Source of the DNA: Bacillota bacterium
GTDB taxonomy: Bacteria > Bacillota > Clostridia > Acetivibrionales > JAMNXU01
DNA length: 64,000 bases
Direction of reading: 5' to 3'
Assembly (NCBI GenBank): GCA_023623175.1
Contig: JAMNXU010000034.1
Location: 1-64,000, forward strand
Part shown: piece after piece, positions 10,800 through 21,368 of the stretch
Layout: each line of letters begins with the position of its first letter
Numbering within the stretch: position 1 is the stretch's first letter
Position numbers and translations under genes: made by a program
Notes under the pieces: generated by a model
The model's input: the letters and a program-made list of their open reading frames with translations, nothing else
The model's database searches: none
What the model was told of the DNA's origin: nothing

Positions 10800-13244
10800 T
10801 TATTGCTTAACCACATTGGATGGCTGCGCAATATCCTGGATTATGTTGCTTTCGTTAATTATTGCGTTGATGTTTTCCCTTTCCACTTCCTTGAGCAAGG
10901 GCCTTTTAACGCCGACCAAAGCAGTTTCAAGCACCGTTTCCATATTGGAGGCAAGCACGAACCTGATTTTGTTCCTTACGTTTTCAGGTATTTCGGAAAG
11001 GTCCTTTTCATTGTCAACGGGTATTATCACCACTCCTATACCCGCCCTGTGAGCAGCGAGGACCTTTTCCTTCAGTCCTCCTATGGGGAGAACTCTTCCC
11101 CTCAGCGTTATTTCGCCCGTCATTGCCACGTTTTTGCTGACAGGTATGTGGGTCAGCGCCGATATCATTGCCGTGCAGAGGGCTATACCTGCAGAAGGGC
11201 CGTCTTTCGGAACCGCTCCCTCGGGCACATGGATGTGTATGTCAAGGTTTTTGTAAAAATCCTTGTCAATGCCAAGCTGTGCGCTTTTTGACCGTATATA
11301 GCTCATAGCCGTCCTTGCCGATTCCTTCATGACATCTCCGAGCCGTCCCGTCAGTTCAAGATTGCCGCTGCCGTCCATCGTGGTTACCTCAATAGCCAGC
11401 GTTTCTCCTCCCACCGGCGTCCAGGCAAGCCCGGTGGCAACTCCCACTTCGTTTTTCTCGTTTGCCTTTCCGTGCCTGTAAATCCTCTTGCCCAAAAACT
11501 TCTCAAGGGTTCGGGGCGTAATTTTAACTGATTTCCGCCCGGTTGACATAAGGTGTTTCGCAGCTTTTCTGCACAATGCGGCTATTTGTCTTTCCAGTTC
11601 CCTGACGCCGGCTTCCCTCGTGTAGTAGTTGATTATGTCCCTGACAGTATCCTCGCCAATCTTTATATTCGCAGGCTTGAGGCCATGGGCCCTGATCTGC
11701 TTTGGAAGAAGGTGCCTCATCGCAATATTTACCTTTTCCTCTTCCGTGTAACTCGTTATTTCTATAACTTCCATCCTGTCGAGCAGCGGTTTCGGCACGG
11801 TGTCCAGGGTATTGGCCGTTGTCAGGAACATAACCCGCGACAGGTCAAAAGGCAGTTCCAAATAATGGTCCCTGAATGAGAAGTTTTGTTCCGCGTCAAG
11901 GACCTCGAGCATGGCAGATGCCGGATCACCCCTGAAGTCGTGGCTCATTTTGTCTATCTCGTCGAACAGTATCAGGGGATTGTTTGATCCCGCCTGTTTC
12001 AGCGAAGCGATGATTCTTCCCGGCATCGCTCCCACATAGGTCCTCCTGTGTCCCCTTATTTCAGCTTCATCCCTCACCCCGCCGAGCGAAACCCTTACAT
12101 AATTCCTGTTGAGGGCTCTTGCAATGGACTTGGCTATAGAGGTCTTGCCGACCCCGGGAGGACCTACAAGGCAAATAATGGGCCCCTTGAGACTGTTGTT
12201 GAGTTTTCTTATGGCGAGATATTCAATTATTCTTTCCTTTACGTCTTCAAGGCCGTAATGGTCTTCGTCCAGTATGGCTCTTGCGCGGTCGAGATCAATT
12301 ACTTCCTGCGTGGACACCGACCACGGTAAATCAAATATCCAGTCGAGATAGGTCCTGATAACCGTGCCTTCAGCCGAACCGGAAGGTATTTTCAGAAGCC
12401 TGTCCAGTTCCTTTTGTACCTTTTGCTCGACTTCCTCCGGCAGGTTGGCTTTGGCAAGCTTTTCCCTGTATTCTTCCACTTCGGCGACAACCCCGTCCTT
12501 ATCGCCGAGTTCATTCTGTATTGCCTTCAGCTGCTCCCTCAGATAGTATTCCTTCTGCATCTTGTCTATCTGCTGGCGCACCTTGAAGTTTATGTCCCTC
12601 TCAATTTCAAGAATCTCTATTTCTTCAAGTAAAATCTCCAGGACCTTGAGAAGCCTTTCAAAGGGATCATACTGCTCCAGGATCTCCTGCTTATGCTCCG
12701 TTTTGAGCATCAGGCTGAAGCCAATGGTATCGGCCAGTTCGCCGATGTCCTCAATCATCAATATTTCATCCGCCACTTCCTGTGACACCTTGTTGCTCAG
12801 CCTGACATAATCGCTGAAGGCTGACAGGACTCTTCTTTTCAGCGCTTCAATCTCTTTATCTTCCTTTTGCGGGTATACGGTATATATTTTTTCTTCTATC
12901 TCAGCAGAAAAATAAGGCTCAGTCTGCCTGAACTCGCATATTTCCGCCCTGTTCAGTCCCTCTACAAGAACCCTGATCGTCCCTCCGGGAAGCCGCAGGA
13001 GCTGCGTGACCTTGGAAATGGTACCGGTCCTGTACATGTCGTCTTCATCAGGAAGATCGTTTTTCGCATCTTTCTGGGTCACGAGGAAAATCAGCTGATT
13101 CGTCGACATCGCTTCTTCGAGAGCTTTTATTGATTTAACCCTGCCCACGTCAAAATGTATGCGGCTGTTCGGGAAAACTGTAAGACCTCTCAACGGGAGT
13201 ACAGGCAATACCCGCTTCTTAATCGTCTTTTTAAACTCTGACAT
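10800..13244 (-). CDS. lon: ATP-dependent endopeptidase Lon
   Basis: [34 protein letters not shown] catalytic Ser motif; start likely ATG 13244 (ORF extends to 13295). Confidence 0.97.
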   Translation of the reverse strand: MSEFKKTIKKRVLPVLPLRGLTVFPNSRIHFDVGRVKSIKALEEAMSTNQLIFLVTQKDAKNDLPDEDDMYRTGTISKVTQLLRLPGGTIRVLVEGLNRAEICEFRQTEPYFSAEIEEKIYTVYPQKEDKEIEALKRRVLSAFSDYVRLSNKVSQEVADEILMIEDIGELADTIGFSLMLKTEHKQEILEQYDPFERLLKVLEILLEEIEILEIERDINFKVRQQIDKMQKEYYLREQLKAIQNELGDKDGVVAEVEEYREKLAKANLPEEVEQKVQKELDRLLKIPSGSAEGTVIRTYLDWIFDLPWSVSTQEVIDLDRARAILDEDHYGLEDVKERIIEYLAIRKLNNSLKGPIICLVGPPGVGKTSIAKSIARALNRNYVRVSLGGVRDEAEIRGHRRTYVGAMPGRIIASLKQAGSNNPLILFDEIDKMSHDFRGDPASAMLEVLDAEQNFSFRDHYLELPFDLSRVMFLTTANTLDTVPKPLLDRMEVIEITSYTEEEKVNIAMRHLLPKQIRAHGLKPANIKIGEDTVRDIINYYTREAGVRELERQIAALCRKAAKHLMSTGRKSVKITPRTLEKFLGKRIYRHGKANEKNEVGVATGLAWTPVGGETLAIEVTTMDGSGNLELTGRLGDVMKESARTAMSYIRSKSAQLGIDKDFYKNLDIHIHVPEGAVPKDGPSAGIALCTAMISALTHIPVSKNVAMTGEITLRGRVLPIGGLKEKVLAAHRAGIGVVIIPVDNEKDLSEIPENVRNKIRFVLASNMETVLETALVGVKRPLLKEVERENINAIINESNIIQDIAQPSNVVKQ

Positions 13245-13616
13245 TTTGACCAACCCCTTATCATGTGTTTCATCCGCTGCAACGTACAAATGCATTCAAA
13301 ACATGCTTTGACCTGAAAAATTACAAGCCGGTGCAATGACAAAATCTCTGCATATTCTCCTGTTGTATTATTAGTCAGAAGGCTTATCAAAAAGACCCGC
13401 TAATAAAATTTACCAATTAAAAACAGCAATAAAACATTTCTTGATAATATCTTCTTAAAATGATCAAAATAATCCTTCTTTTCTATTAAGCTTAAATAAT
13501 TATAACCTTTGCATAAAACCGTTTTCAATTCATTTTATATGGCAGTGCAGGCAACAGCTTCATTTTACGGCATCCTTGCTTTACAAAAATTAAGGAATTT
13601 TATGAGATCGGACTTC

Positions 13617-13645
13617 TTGACATAATCACTCACTTGCATTATGCT
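13617..13645 (+). promoter_or_regulatory. Sigma-A-like promoter of bioY (TTGACA-N17-TATGCT)
   Basis: -35 at 13617-13622, -10 at 13640-13645, 17-nt spacer. Confidence 0.75.
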
Positions 13646-13649
13646 TGGG

Positions 13650-13681
13650 TTGTTAACCTGATTTTTGTTTTAGGTTAACAA
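13650..13681. promoter_or_regulatory. BirA-type operator TTGTTAACC-N14-GGTTAACAA
   Basis: Perfect 9-bp inverted repeat with 14-nt spacer, just downstream of the -10 and upstream of bioY. Confidence 0.88.
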
Positions 13682-13728
13682 CTTGCGGTACAAACCATCG
13701 GAAATTCATAGAAAGGTGTTGCTGTTAA

Positions 13729-14280
13729 ATGTCACTAATTAAGACAAAGCTTTTTACAACGAAAGAAACGGTACTGATCGGAATATTCACAGCTCTTATG
13801 GTAATCATGGCCCAGGTGACGATACCGCTGGGCATATCCCCTGTCCCCATCACGATGCAGGTTTTCGCGCTGTGTTTTGCGGCGTCGGTCCAGGGCGCCA
13901 AATGCGCCGTGACATCGCAGCTGATATATATTATGCTTGGTATTGCAGGCGTTCCCGTTTTCTCAGGCTTCGGTTCAGGTCTCAGTGCCGTTGCGGGTCC
14001 CAAGGGCGGGTACATAGTCAGCTTTCCCCTGGCTGCGCTGGTTATCGGGTTATTAACCCAACGAAAGGAAAAATTGTCCTTTGTCCGCATCCTCGTTTCA
14101 ATGGCAGCTGGACTTGTTATTGTCTATGCAATTGGCACGGCATGGCTGGGTTTTTCCCTGGGACTTAGCTTTGAAAAAGCTGTATTGCTCGGAGCAGGAT
14201 GGTACCTGCCCCTTGACGCAATCAAAATATTCGCCGCGGCGTACCTGAGCCTTCAAATAAGGAAGCGCGTTAATATATGA
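13729..14280 (+). CDS. bioY: Biotin transporter S component BioY
   Basis: AQVTIPLGISPVPITMQVFA...GGYIVSFPLAAL; BioY family. Confidence 0.95.
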   Translation: MSLIKTKLFTTKETVLIGIFTALMVIMAQVTIPLGISPVPITMQVFALCFAASVQGAKCAVTSQLIYIMLGIAGVPVFSGFGSGLSAVAGPKGGYIVSFPLAALVIGLLTQRKEKLSFVRILVSMAAGLVIVYAIGTAWLGFSLGLSFEKAVLLGAGWYLPLDAIKIFAAAYLSLQIRKRVNI

Positions 14281-14293
14281 AATTTCCGGATTT

Positions 14294-14327
14294 ATAAACA
14301 GGATTATAATATAAACAGGACTATAAA
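14294..14327. repeat. Two-copy 17-bp tandem repeat TATAAACAGGAYTATAA
   Basis: Read directly, one mismatch. Confidence 0.7.
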
Positions 14328-14394
14328 TCGTTATTTGTATCCGGCTTTATGAATACCCGGTTCTGTTAAATGTCCTGCTCATAAAACGCCCGGC

Positions 14395-15156
14395 TCATAA
14401 TATATCGGTCAATATCCTGACGAAAAGAAGTAGAAGGACGAACAAGAACACCGGCCTTATAATTTTTTTGCCGTTTTTAATCGCAAGACCCGACCCTATC
14501 CAATTTCCGACTATGCCGAAAAACGTCGCGGGCACTGCAAGGGCATAGGCAACTTTGCCCGCGGCAATGAATGTAACGAGGGCCGCAATGTTTGATGACA
14601 GATTTACAACCTTGGTGTTTCCCGAAGCAGTCCTGAGATCAAAACCGACAATTTCCGTGAATGCAAGTATCAGGAAGGAGCCCGTTCCCGGTCCAAAAAA
14701 ACCGTCATAGGTGCCGATGACAAATCCCACCAGCACTGACAGCGCGATGACCCTGGGCTTCGAGCCGAGGCGCGTCTCCTTCTCGCCGAAATTGTTTTTA
14801 AACGCGATAAATACCGTAATTGCGGGCAGCAGAACCAGCAGGCAGTATTTTAAATACCTGTCGTCCAGCGCCAGGGCAATCCTGGCTCCGAGCCACGATC
14901 CGCACAGCGCTCCCGCAGCTGCGGAAAAAGCTGATATGTAGTGAATTCTGCCGATTTTCATGAAACGGACGGTTGAAAACAGCGTTCCGAAACTTGACGA
15001 GAATTTATTGCTCCCGTAGGCATAATGAACCGGCATCCCTGAAAAAAGGTAAGCCGGCAGCGATATGAGACCTCCGCCCCCTGCAATGGAATCCACAAGT
15101 CCCGCCAGGAAGACCATGGGGCAAATAATCAACAGTTTCTGCAATGTATCTGTCAT
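14395..15156 (-). CDS. TSUP family (TauE/SafE) membrane transporter
   Basis: GLVDSIAGGGGLISLPAYL motif, multi-TM. Confidence 0.92.
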   Translation of the reverse strand: MTDTLQKLLIICPMVFLAGLVDSIAGGGGLISLPAYLFSGMPVHYAYGSNKFSSSFGTLFSTVRFMKIGRIHYISAFSAAAGALCGSWLGARIALALDDRYLKYCLLVLLPAITVFIAFKNNFGEKETRLGSKPRVIALSVLVGFVIGTYDGFFGPGTGSFLILAFTEIVGFDLRTASGNTKVVNLSSNIAALVTFIAAGKVAYALAVPATFFGIVGNWIGSGLAIKNGKKIIRPVFLFVLLLLFVRILTDIL

Positions 15157-15327
15157 GATAAACTTCCTTTTTCTTTAATCAGTCGGGCTGCTTCCTTCAT
15201 GCAAATAATGGTTGGAACTGCAGCCATGGCAATAATTTTAACACAATTTCAGGGTGTTTGTATACTTGAAAAATGTTATAATTATTTCCACTACAGGATA
15301 TTAAACTGTTCTTGAGGAGTGTACACC

Positions 15328-15834
15328 ATGAATGCAGAGTATTATGTAAAAAGAGCCCTGGAACTGGGCGCCACCCATGCCGTTGCTTTTAAAATCGAGG
15401 ACATTGAATTTGACCCCCGGACTCTTCTAAAATGCATGTTCGGCTGCAGCGACTGGGGCAAAGGCCATACATGTCCTTCAAGGCCGGGTTCGCCGATGCC
15501 CTGGGACTACGAGAGAATGCTTCGCAGGTACAGTTGGGGTATAATAATTCACTCCAACGATAAAAAAACTTCCCAGCGCGTATCCTTTGAAATTGAGCGG
15601 GAAGCTTTTCTTGACGGCAAATATATGGCCTTCTCCCTCAGTGATTGCGCTCTTTGCTCTGAATGCCGCGGACGGAAAGGAGAAGAATGCGTAAATCCCA
15701 GGATGGCGAGGCCTGCTTTTCACAGCGTAGGTATTGATGTTTTCAAAACGGTTCGGAAATTCGGTCTTCCCATCGATACCCTGAAAGACCCGTCCGAGCA
15801 GCAAAACTGGTACTCGGCCGTCTTCGTGGAATGA
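15328..15834 (+). CDS. DUF2284 metal-binding (Cys-rich) protein
   Basis: Cys motifs CMFGCSDWGKGHTCPSRPG and CALCSECRGRKGEECVNP; ORF opens at GTG 15319. Confidence 0.8.
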   Translation: MNAEYYVKRALELGATHAVAFKIEDIEFDPRTLLKCMFGCSDWGKGHTCPSRPGSPMPWDYERMLRRYSWGIIIHSNDKKTSQRVSFEIEREAFLDGKYMAFSLSDCALCSECRGRKGEECVNPRMARPAFHSVGIDVFKTVRKFGLPIDTLKDPSEQQNWYSAVFVE

Positions 15835-15856
15835 GAGAACTGTTGATCATGAAGGG

Positions 15857-16753
15857 TTAGTCGTACAGGACATTGAATTTCCCGACGCCCATGTCCACGT
15901 CGATGACTATCTTGCAATCGGCAAACTCATAATTGGGAGAGGTATAATATCCTCCGATCTTTTCCCATCCGAGGCTTGACAGGTTTGATCTGCTGACTCC
16001 ACCGTCAAACTTGATTCTCACGCCTGCGTCGACGGGCAGATGGACATTGATGGAGGAAGCTCCCGTATCAATTTCGACTTCGGTAATCGGCACGTTTGAG
16101 CCGAGGTAGAGATCCAGGTTACCTGCCCCGGAATCCAGGTCAAACTTCCTGAGCTTGATCTCCCGGAAGTCGAATCTCCCTCCGTGGGCGCCCATGTCCA
16201 AGTCAAGCTCCCATTCAACTTCTTTGTTCAGATAAAGTTTGCAAGTGTTATTGCTGCCGCCGGGCAGCCATCTTTTATCTCTTAATCTTATTTCAGCCCT
16301 GGTGCCGTTATCTTTATAATCCATATCGCTGTCTACTTCCCTGCCACCCATGTCAGCCCTGAACAGGAATTCGTCATCGGAAGCCTCCACATCGAAACTG
16401 TAACTTCCGAGATCCGCGTCAATAACGGCGCTTTGCACCTTCTCAGATTTACCGTACTGGATAACATAGTTATCGACTATATATGTCCGTCCATTTGGAA
16501 AACGCCACGAAAACGGCTCGCTGACGAAAAGGCTGTAACAGATTACAACGACGATAAAAACGAGCCACGTTATTATCCTCACAATTGAGTTGTTTCGGAA
16601 TAAAAGGTTGACGCCGATGACAACAAGCGCCAGAGGCCATAAAAGCTTCAGCGATTCAAATATTCTCCAGTCAAGGATGTCAAAATTGAAGAGCAGCCAT
16701 ATGATACCTGCCGCTAAAAGCAGGATCCCGAGCGTTATGTTTTTCTGTTTCAT
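15857..16753 (-). CDS. Toastrack/LiaF-like membrane protein (DUF5668-type N-terminus)
   Basis: LGILLLAAGIIWLLFNFDI TM region followed by beta-rich repeats; adjacent to PspC. Confidence 0.75.
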   Translation of the reverse strand: MKQKNITLGILLLAAGIIWLLFNFDILDWRIFESLKLLWPLALVVIGVNLLFRNNSIVRIITWLVFIVVVICYSLFVSEPFSWRFPNGRTYIVDNYVIQYGKSEKVQSAVIDADLGSYSFDVEASDDEFLFRADMGGREVDSDMDYKDNGTRAEIRLRDKRWLPGGSNNTCKLYLNKEVEWELDLDMGAHGGRFDFREIKLRKFDLDSGAGNLDLYLGSNVPITEVEIDTGASSINVHLPVDAGVRIKFDGGVSRSNLSSLGWEKIGGYYTSPNYEFADCKIVIDVDMGVGKFNVLYD

Positions 16754-16757
16754 GTTT

Positions 16758-17195
16758 TCAGTTTCTCCTCCCCCTGTAAAGGAGTGCCACTCCCAAACCT
16801 ATTAAAATCAAGGGCCACAACTGGGACAGGTTAAAGTTGAAAAACTGCTTTGCAAGGAACAAAATACCCGTCAGCACGAGGACCGCTCCAATAATCATTG
16901 TGCTTTTCTCCACATCGTACCTCGGCCGGTTATTCCACGAGGTATCCCTCCAATCCTCCCTGTCGCTTCCGAAACTTTCAGCGTCGCCATAACCGCTTCC
17001 GGCACTTTCCTTGCTTTCTTCGGGCATGATAAACGCGGCAACGATATATACAACTATTCCCGTGCCCCCGAAAATACTGGCAATCACACATATCAGCCTG
17101 ACTATTGTAGGGTCTATGTCAAAGTATTCTCCGAGGCCTCCGCATACTCCGAATAAAACCCTGTTAGTCCTGGAACGATGCAAAGTTTTTCCCAT
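16758..17195 (-). CDS. PspC domain protein
   Basis: LHRSRTNRVLFGVCGGLGEYFDIDPTIVRLI. Confidence 0.92.
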   Translation of the reverse strand: MGKTLHRSRTNRVLFGVCGGLGEYFDIDPTIVRLICVIASIFGGTGIVVYIVAAFIMPEESKESAGSGYGDAESFGSDREDWRDTSWNNRPRYDVEKSTMIIGAVLVLTGILFLAKQFFNFNLSQLWPLILIGLGVALLYRGRRN

Positions 17196-17315
17196 AACTA
17201 TCTCCCCTTCTGTTTCCGTAATTACTGTGCTTAATTATCACTTTCATCAAATAATACGGAAATGAAATCTCAATGTCTTATTTTTTGCAGCTGATAAATC
17301 ATTTTTTTCAATAGA

Positions 17316-17352
17316 AAAAGCCGGAAAATAATCACAGGATTATTCCCGGCCT
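17316..17352 (-). terminator. Rho-independent terminator
   Basis: Minus strand GGCCGGGAATAATCC...GATTATTTTCCGGCTTTTT. Confidence 0.8.
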
Positions 17353-17370
17353 TTCCCGCCGTTCTCCCTG

Positions 17371-17898
17371 TTATTCACTAACTTTGTTGGCACAGCATTT
17401 TTTGTACTTTTTGCCGCTTCCGCACGGGCACGGGTCATTACGTCCGATCTTGTTGCTGACAGCAATTCTCGACCGATTAAATTCCTTTCTTATTTCCTTC
17501 CTTCTCTCTTCGCTCAGCACTCCGTCCCACTGGGGAAGGTTGTAGAGCCAGTCGGCTCTTGCGTCAAGCATATTGTAGTAAAGCTTTTCAAAATCAATTT
17601 CGAGGCTTATTTCCGAGTCTTCCGAAATCTCTTCCAGGTTAATCTCATTTACAAGGCTCGTGTTGATTCCGTCCAGGAATCCTGTGAAAGTCACGGTGTC
17701 CATGCCAAATTTTTCCGCCAGCTCTTTGACCGTGCCGCGGACAACCTCTTCGTGATTTTCGAGCAGGTACTCGTAATTCTTCGTCTCAGCGGTCAGATAT
17801 TCGGTCCAGAAAGCGTTGGTTTCTTCTTTCGTACGTTTTTTCGACGTCAGCTCCTTCCACTGTTCCAGCAAACTCATATGTACCGTCCTTTCCAGCAA
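17371..17898 (-). CDS. SEC-C metal-binding domain protein
   Basis: C-terminal [18 protein letters not shown]. Confidence 0.9.
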   Translation of the reverse strand: MLERTVHMSLLEQWKELTSKKRTKEETNAFWTEYLTAETKNYEYLLENHEEVVRGTVKELAEKFGMDTVTFTGFLDGINTSLVNEINLEEISEDSEISLEIDFEKLYYNMLDARADWLYNLPQWDGVLSEERRKEIRKEFNRSRIAVSNKIGRNDPCPCGSGKKYKKCCANKVSE

Positions 17899-17948
17899 AA
17901 GTTATTCACAAATCGATATTATAACATATGTTTTTCTAAAAACAAGAT

Positions 17949-18668
17949 TTATCGTTTCAATGCCGAAATCACGCAACAGGCTTCCGGCGCCTCCACTTCG
18001 ATGTACATCTGCCTCTCGAGTATATCACCCAAATAATGGGCGTCGGAAGAAGTTATTATGTTATAATTTTTCACATCGGGAAACCGCCGCGCAAGCGCGT
18101 CCGGTTCCGCCGCGCCCGATACTTCAAGCCACTTAAGTCCCGGAAACGGCGGTACCATGCCAAAATTTGAAAGCAGTCCGTGGGATTCCCTGTCAATATG
18201 GGCGGGAATCATGACACCCCCGGCTTTTTGCACTTTAAAAAAAGCTTCCTCGGCTGTTATCGCTGCAGCGGTCAGAAGCATCCTTTTTTCATGACCAGTT
18301 ATGTTGTCATTTTCGTCCATTATCAGCTGCCTTCCAAATATATCCTCACGGTTGTCCAGCGCGGGCATAAGGGACTGTATGTATTCGCCGAACCCGACAG
18401 CTTTTGAAATCTCCGGAAACAGACACACCATGTGGACTTCTTCAATTGTTTCAAGCTCAATTCCCGGAACAACTGCGAGTTTTGTCCCCGAAGCACACTT
18501 CATTACCGCTTCGCAGTTGGATGCAGAATTGTGGTCGGTTATGGCAATAATATCCAAACCCTTAAGAAGCGCCATGTTAACGATGTTGTTGGGCGTCATG
18601 GCGTCGTCGGCACACGGGGACAGCGCAGTATGGATATGGAGGTCAACAGCTGCTAACAATGGCACCAC
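17949..18668 (-). CDS. PHP domain phosphoesterase
   Basis: DLHIHTALSPCADDAMTPNNIV...DIIAITDHNSASN. Confidence 0.9.
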   Translation of the reverse strand: MVPLLAAVDLHIHTALSPCADDAMTPNNIVNMALLKGLDIIAITDHNSASNCEAVMKCASGTKLAVVPGIELETIEEVHMVCLFPEISKAVGFGEYIQSLMPALDNREDIFGRQLIMDENDNITGHEKRMLLTAAAITAEEAFFKVQKAGGVMIPAHIDRESHGLLSNFGMVPPFPGLKWLEVSGAAEPDALARRFPDVKNYNIITSSDAHYLGDILERQMYIEVEAPEACCVISALKR

Positions 18669-18669
18669 C

Positions 18670-19014
18670 TTAATCCGTTAAAATCTCATGGGCTCTCCAG
18701 CATATTTCATAGGTGCTCATACTGCCGGACAATATGGGGATGCCTTCCAGGCGTGCCCTGTTTAAAGTGGTTTCTTCCACGGGAATATCCTCCGGCACGA
18801 TTATGCATGAAAGATCCGAAAGCACGGCTACAGCCACCGTGTTGATATGGGTATGCACGGTAATCCATGCGTCTCCCCTGGAGCTTTTGGCCATAACGCG
18901 GCTGAGCAGGTCAGAGGCATACACTCCTCCGACCTCCCTGTCCAGCCCCGCGTCGCCCGTTAAAATCCTGAGCCCGAGAGCTGCTGCAAAATCCGATACC
19001 TTCATGTCATTCAC
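18670..19014 (-). CDS. DRTGG-domain protein
   Basis: GGVYASDLLSRVMAKSSRGDAWITVHTHINTVAVAVL. Confidence 0.75.
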   Translation of the reverse strand: MNDMKVSDFAAALGLRILTGDAGLDREVGGVYASDLLSRVMAKSSRGDAWITVHTHINTVAVAVLSDLSCIIVPEDIPVEETTLNRARLEGIPILSGSMSTYEICWRAHEILTD

Positions 19015-19081
19015 CTTTTTGAACCATCAATCATGTATTCAATCATAAATTTTCTTTTTTCCCTGCAAATCTACGTTCCAG

Positions 19082-20416
19082 TTATTCTCCGCCTGCGCTT
19101 TTGTCCAGTACCGGGGGCATTTTGCCCTCGAGTTCCATCATTTCGAACGCCAGCTGCCTGACCTTTTCCCTGAGTTTGAATATACAGTCGGTTTCATTCG
19201 CCATTCCCCGGACTATGTCTTCCGCAAGAGCCCTGCAGCTCGGCGCGCCGCATGCGCCGCAGTCCAGGCCGGGAAGTTCCTCGTTTATTTTCTCCAGTTG
19301 TCCGAGTTTCTGCATTGCCTTCGCGAGATCCTCATCGAGCTTCATAACCGGTTTGTGCTGTACGGTGCAGGTCCAGACGAATTTGCGCCCGTCCCTGATA
19401 ATCGATTCCACGATGCTGCGCCTGTTCTCAGCATCGCTGTTTCTTGCCTCGTCTATGCGCCTTTTCAGCCTGTTCTTAGCCACATACACATTTTCTACCG
19501 CGAGAGGCCCTCCAAGGCAACCTCCGGTGCAGGCGAGCGCCTCGAGGAATTCCACGTCCTCAAGCCTGTCATTTTCTACTTCTTCGAGAATATTTATAAC
19601 ATTGTGTATACCGTCAACAGCCAGGAAACTGTCAGTGCCAAGCGCAAGGCTTTCTCCGCCGGATCCGGCCCACCGGATCCCTTCAAATCCTGCTATATCC
19701 AGCGGTTCAAGCTCTTTCTGCCTGCCCAGGCCGGACAGTATCTTGAGATACACATCCCTGATGGAAATAACGGCGTCCACAAAGGATTTCTCCTTTTCAT
19801 AGGGAGCCTTTACGCTTGTCACCTTTGCAGCGCAGGGAGAAATGAAAAACACACCGATGTCTTCGGGCTTAAGTCCCAGCGTCCTGACCGCCCTTTCGCG
19901 GGCAAGACCGGCTGCGACCTCCATCGGTGATTCGAGTCTTAATATATTGTCAATTAGATTGGGAAAACGCAGCTGTATCAGTTTAACCACGGCGGGGCAT
20001 GCGGAAGAGATTATGGGTTTCGGATATTCACCGGATTTAATTAATTCCTTGGTCGCTTCGCTGACAATTTCGGCAGCGAAAGCCACCTCGAAAACATCGT
20101 CAAAACCGACGGCCTTAAGCGCGTTCAGTATATCGTTTCTCGAGTGGGAGGTCTTGAACTGCCCGTACAGCGTCGGCGCAGGAACGGCAATCCTGTATCT
20201 GAAACGGTTAATGGTGTCAAGGGGATCCGAGATGGCCTTTTTGGCATGATGGGGACACGCCCTTATACACTCGCCGCAGTCGATGCATCTTTCATTAATA
20301 ATCCTGGCCTTGCTTTTCCTGACACGGATGGCTTCAACAGGGCATCTCTTGATACAGTTTGTGCAGCCCCTGCATTTTTCCTCGTCCAGTGTAACCGAAT
20401 GAAAATACTCTCCCAT
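19082..20416 (-). CDS. [FeFe]-hydrogenase-like iron-sulfur protein (sensory/group C-D-like), with C-terminal 4Fe-4S domain
   Basis: 2x[4Fe-4S] ferredoxin motifs, SSACPAVVKLI, SPCAAK, CTGGCLGG; C-terminal DCGACGAPSCRALAEDIVRG. Confidence 0.88.
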   Translation of the reverse strand: MGEYFHSVTLDEEKCRGCTNCIKRCPVEAIRVRKSKARIINERCIDCGECIRACPHHAKKAISDPLDTINRFRYRIAVPAPTLYGQFKTSHSRNDILNALKAVGFDDVFEVAFAAEIVSEATKELIKSGEYPKPIISSACPAVVKLIQLRFPNLIDNILRLESPMEVAAGLARERAVRTLGLKPEDIGVFFISPCAAKVTSVKAPYEKEKSFVDAVISIRDVYLKILSGLGRQKELEPLDIAGFEGIRWAGSGGESLALGTDSFLAVDGIHNVINILEEVENDRLEDVEFLEALACTGGCLGGPLAVENVYVAKNRLKRRIDEARNSDAENRRSIVESIIRDGRKFVWTCTVQHKPVMKLDEDLAKAMQKLGQLEKINEELPGLDCGACGAPSCRALAEDIVRGMANETDCIFKLREKVRQLAFEMMELEGKMPPVLDKSAGGE

Positions 20417-20437
20417 GGAATCACCACCAGTCCGTAA

Positions 20438-20863
20438 TTAACGATTGAAATAGACCACGATCCTTACCCTGGTTCCCTTTCCTACCTCCGACTCAATGCT
20501 GAACTCATCGGCGTTCCGTTTTATATTGGGGAGGCCCATCCCCGCCCCGAAGCCCATTTCGCGAATTTCATCAGGGGCTGTTGAATACCCTTCCGTCATG
20601 GCGAGCTCAATGTCCGGTATTCCGGGTCCGTCATCGATCACTTCCACGACAATGAAATCCTTTGTTATTTCAACCTCCGCCCTTCCCCCGTAGGCATGAA
20701 TAACCGCATTGAGTTCAGCTTCGTACATGGCGACGGCTGTCCTTTTTACGATGCGCGGCGGGATTCCAAGCTGGTTAAGTATTTTTTTCACGTTGCTTGA
20801 TGCCTCGCCGGCCATTAAAAAATCGCCCACAGGTAACACATAATTCAAACGGATATCGCTCAA
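20438..20863 (-). CDS. Anti-sigma/serine-kinase-like HATPase
   Basis: EAELNAVIHAYGG (N box), VIDDGPGIPD (G1), GFGAGMGLPNIKR (G2). Confidence 0.88.
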   Translation of the reverse strand: MSDIRLNYVLPVGDFLMAGEASSNVKKILNQLGIPPRIVKRTAVAMYEAELNAVIHAYGGRAEVEITKDFIVVEVIDDGPGIPDIELAMTEGYSTAPDEIREMGFGAGMGLPNIKRNADEFSIESEVGKGTRVRIVVYFNR

Positions 20864-20864
20864 G

Positions 20865-21218
20865 CTAATCTCTCACACCTTTCCCCCGGAGACCTGCGCT
20901 GTACAGCATGCCGCAGGCTATAAACATGGGGTGCCTGGTAACAAGCAGTGTTATGCCTCTTTCCCTGGCCATGTCGATTACGGAGGGAGTTACGTTCTTG
21001 CCCCGTACAAAGCAAATCACCCTGATATCCATCATCTCGGCGGTCCTTATAACCTGGGGACTGACAAGGCCTGTAAGGAGCAGAACATTTTCTTCGACGT
21101 AAGCCATTACGTCGCTCATGAGATCGGAACCACAGGCGTGCATTATTTCAAGTCCGGGATCGTGTCCTGATGTAAGTATTTCTGCGTCCAAGATCTTGAC
21201 TATTTCCTCAACTTTCAT
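20865..21218 (-). CDS. DRTGG-like domain protein
   Basis: Similar fold pattern to 18670-19014; same cluster. Confidence 0.65.
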   Translation of the reverse strand: MKVEEIVKILDAEILTSGHDPGLEIMHACGSDLMSDVMAYVEENVLLLTGLVSPQVIRTAEMMDIRVICFVRGKNVTPSVIDMARERGITLLVTRHPMFIACGMLYSAGLRGKGVRD

Positions 21219-21368
21219 AAATCACCTCATATATGAGTTAAGAATGGATTTTGAATGTTATAAATCAAATTGTACAACAAAACCTTTTAAATTTAAAATT
21301 GTTTAATAGTAATTGCCAATAAATTCTTCAAACCTCTTAGCAAAAAATGGCTGCAAAAACTCCTTATT

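Noticed and set aside
13190-13390. 66-aa minus ORF upstream of lon
   Set aside because: It overlaps the lon start in another frame and has no motif.
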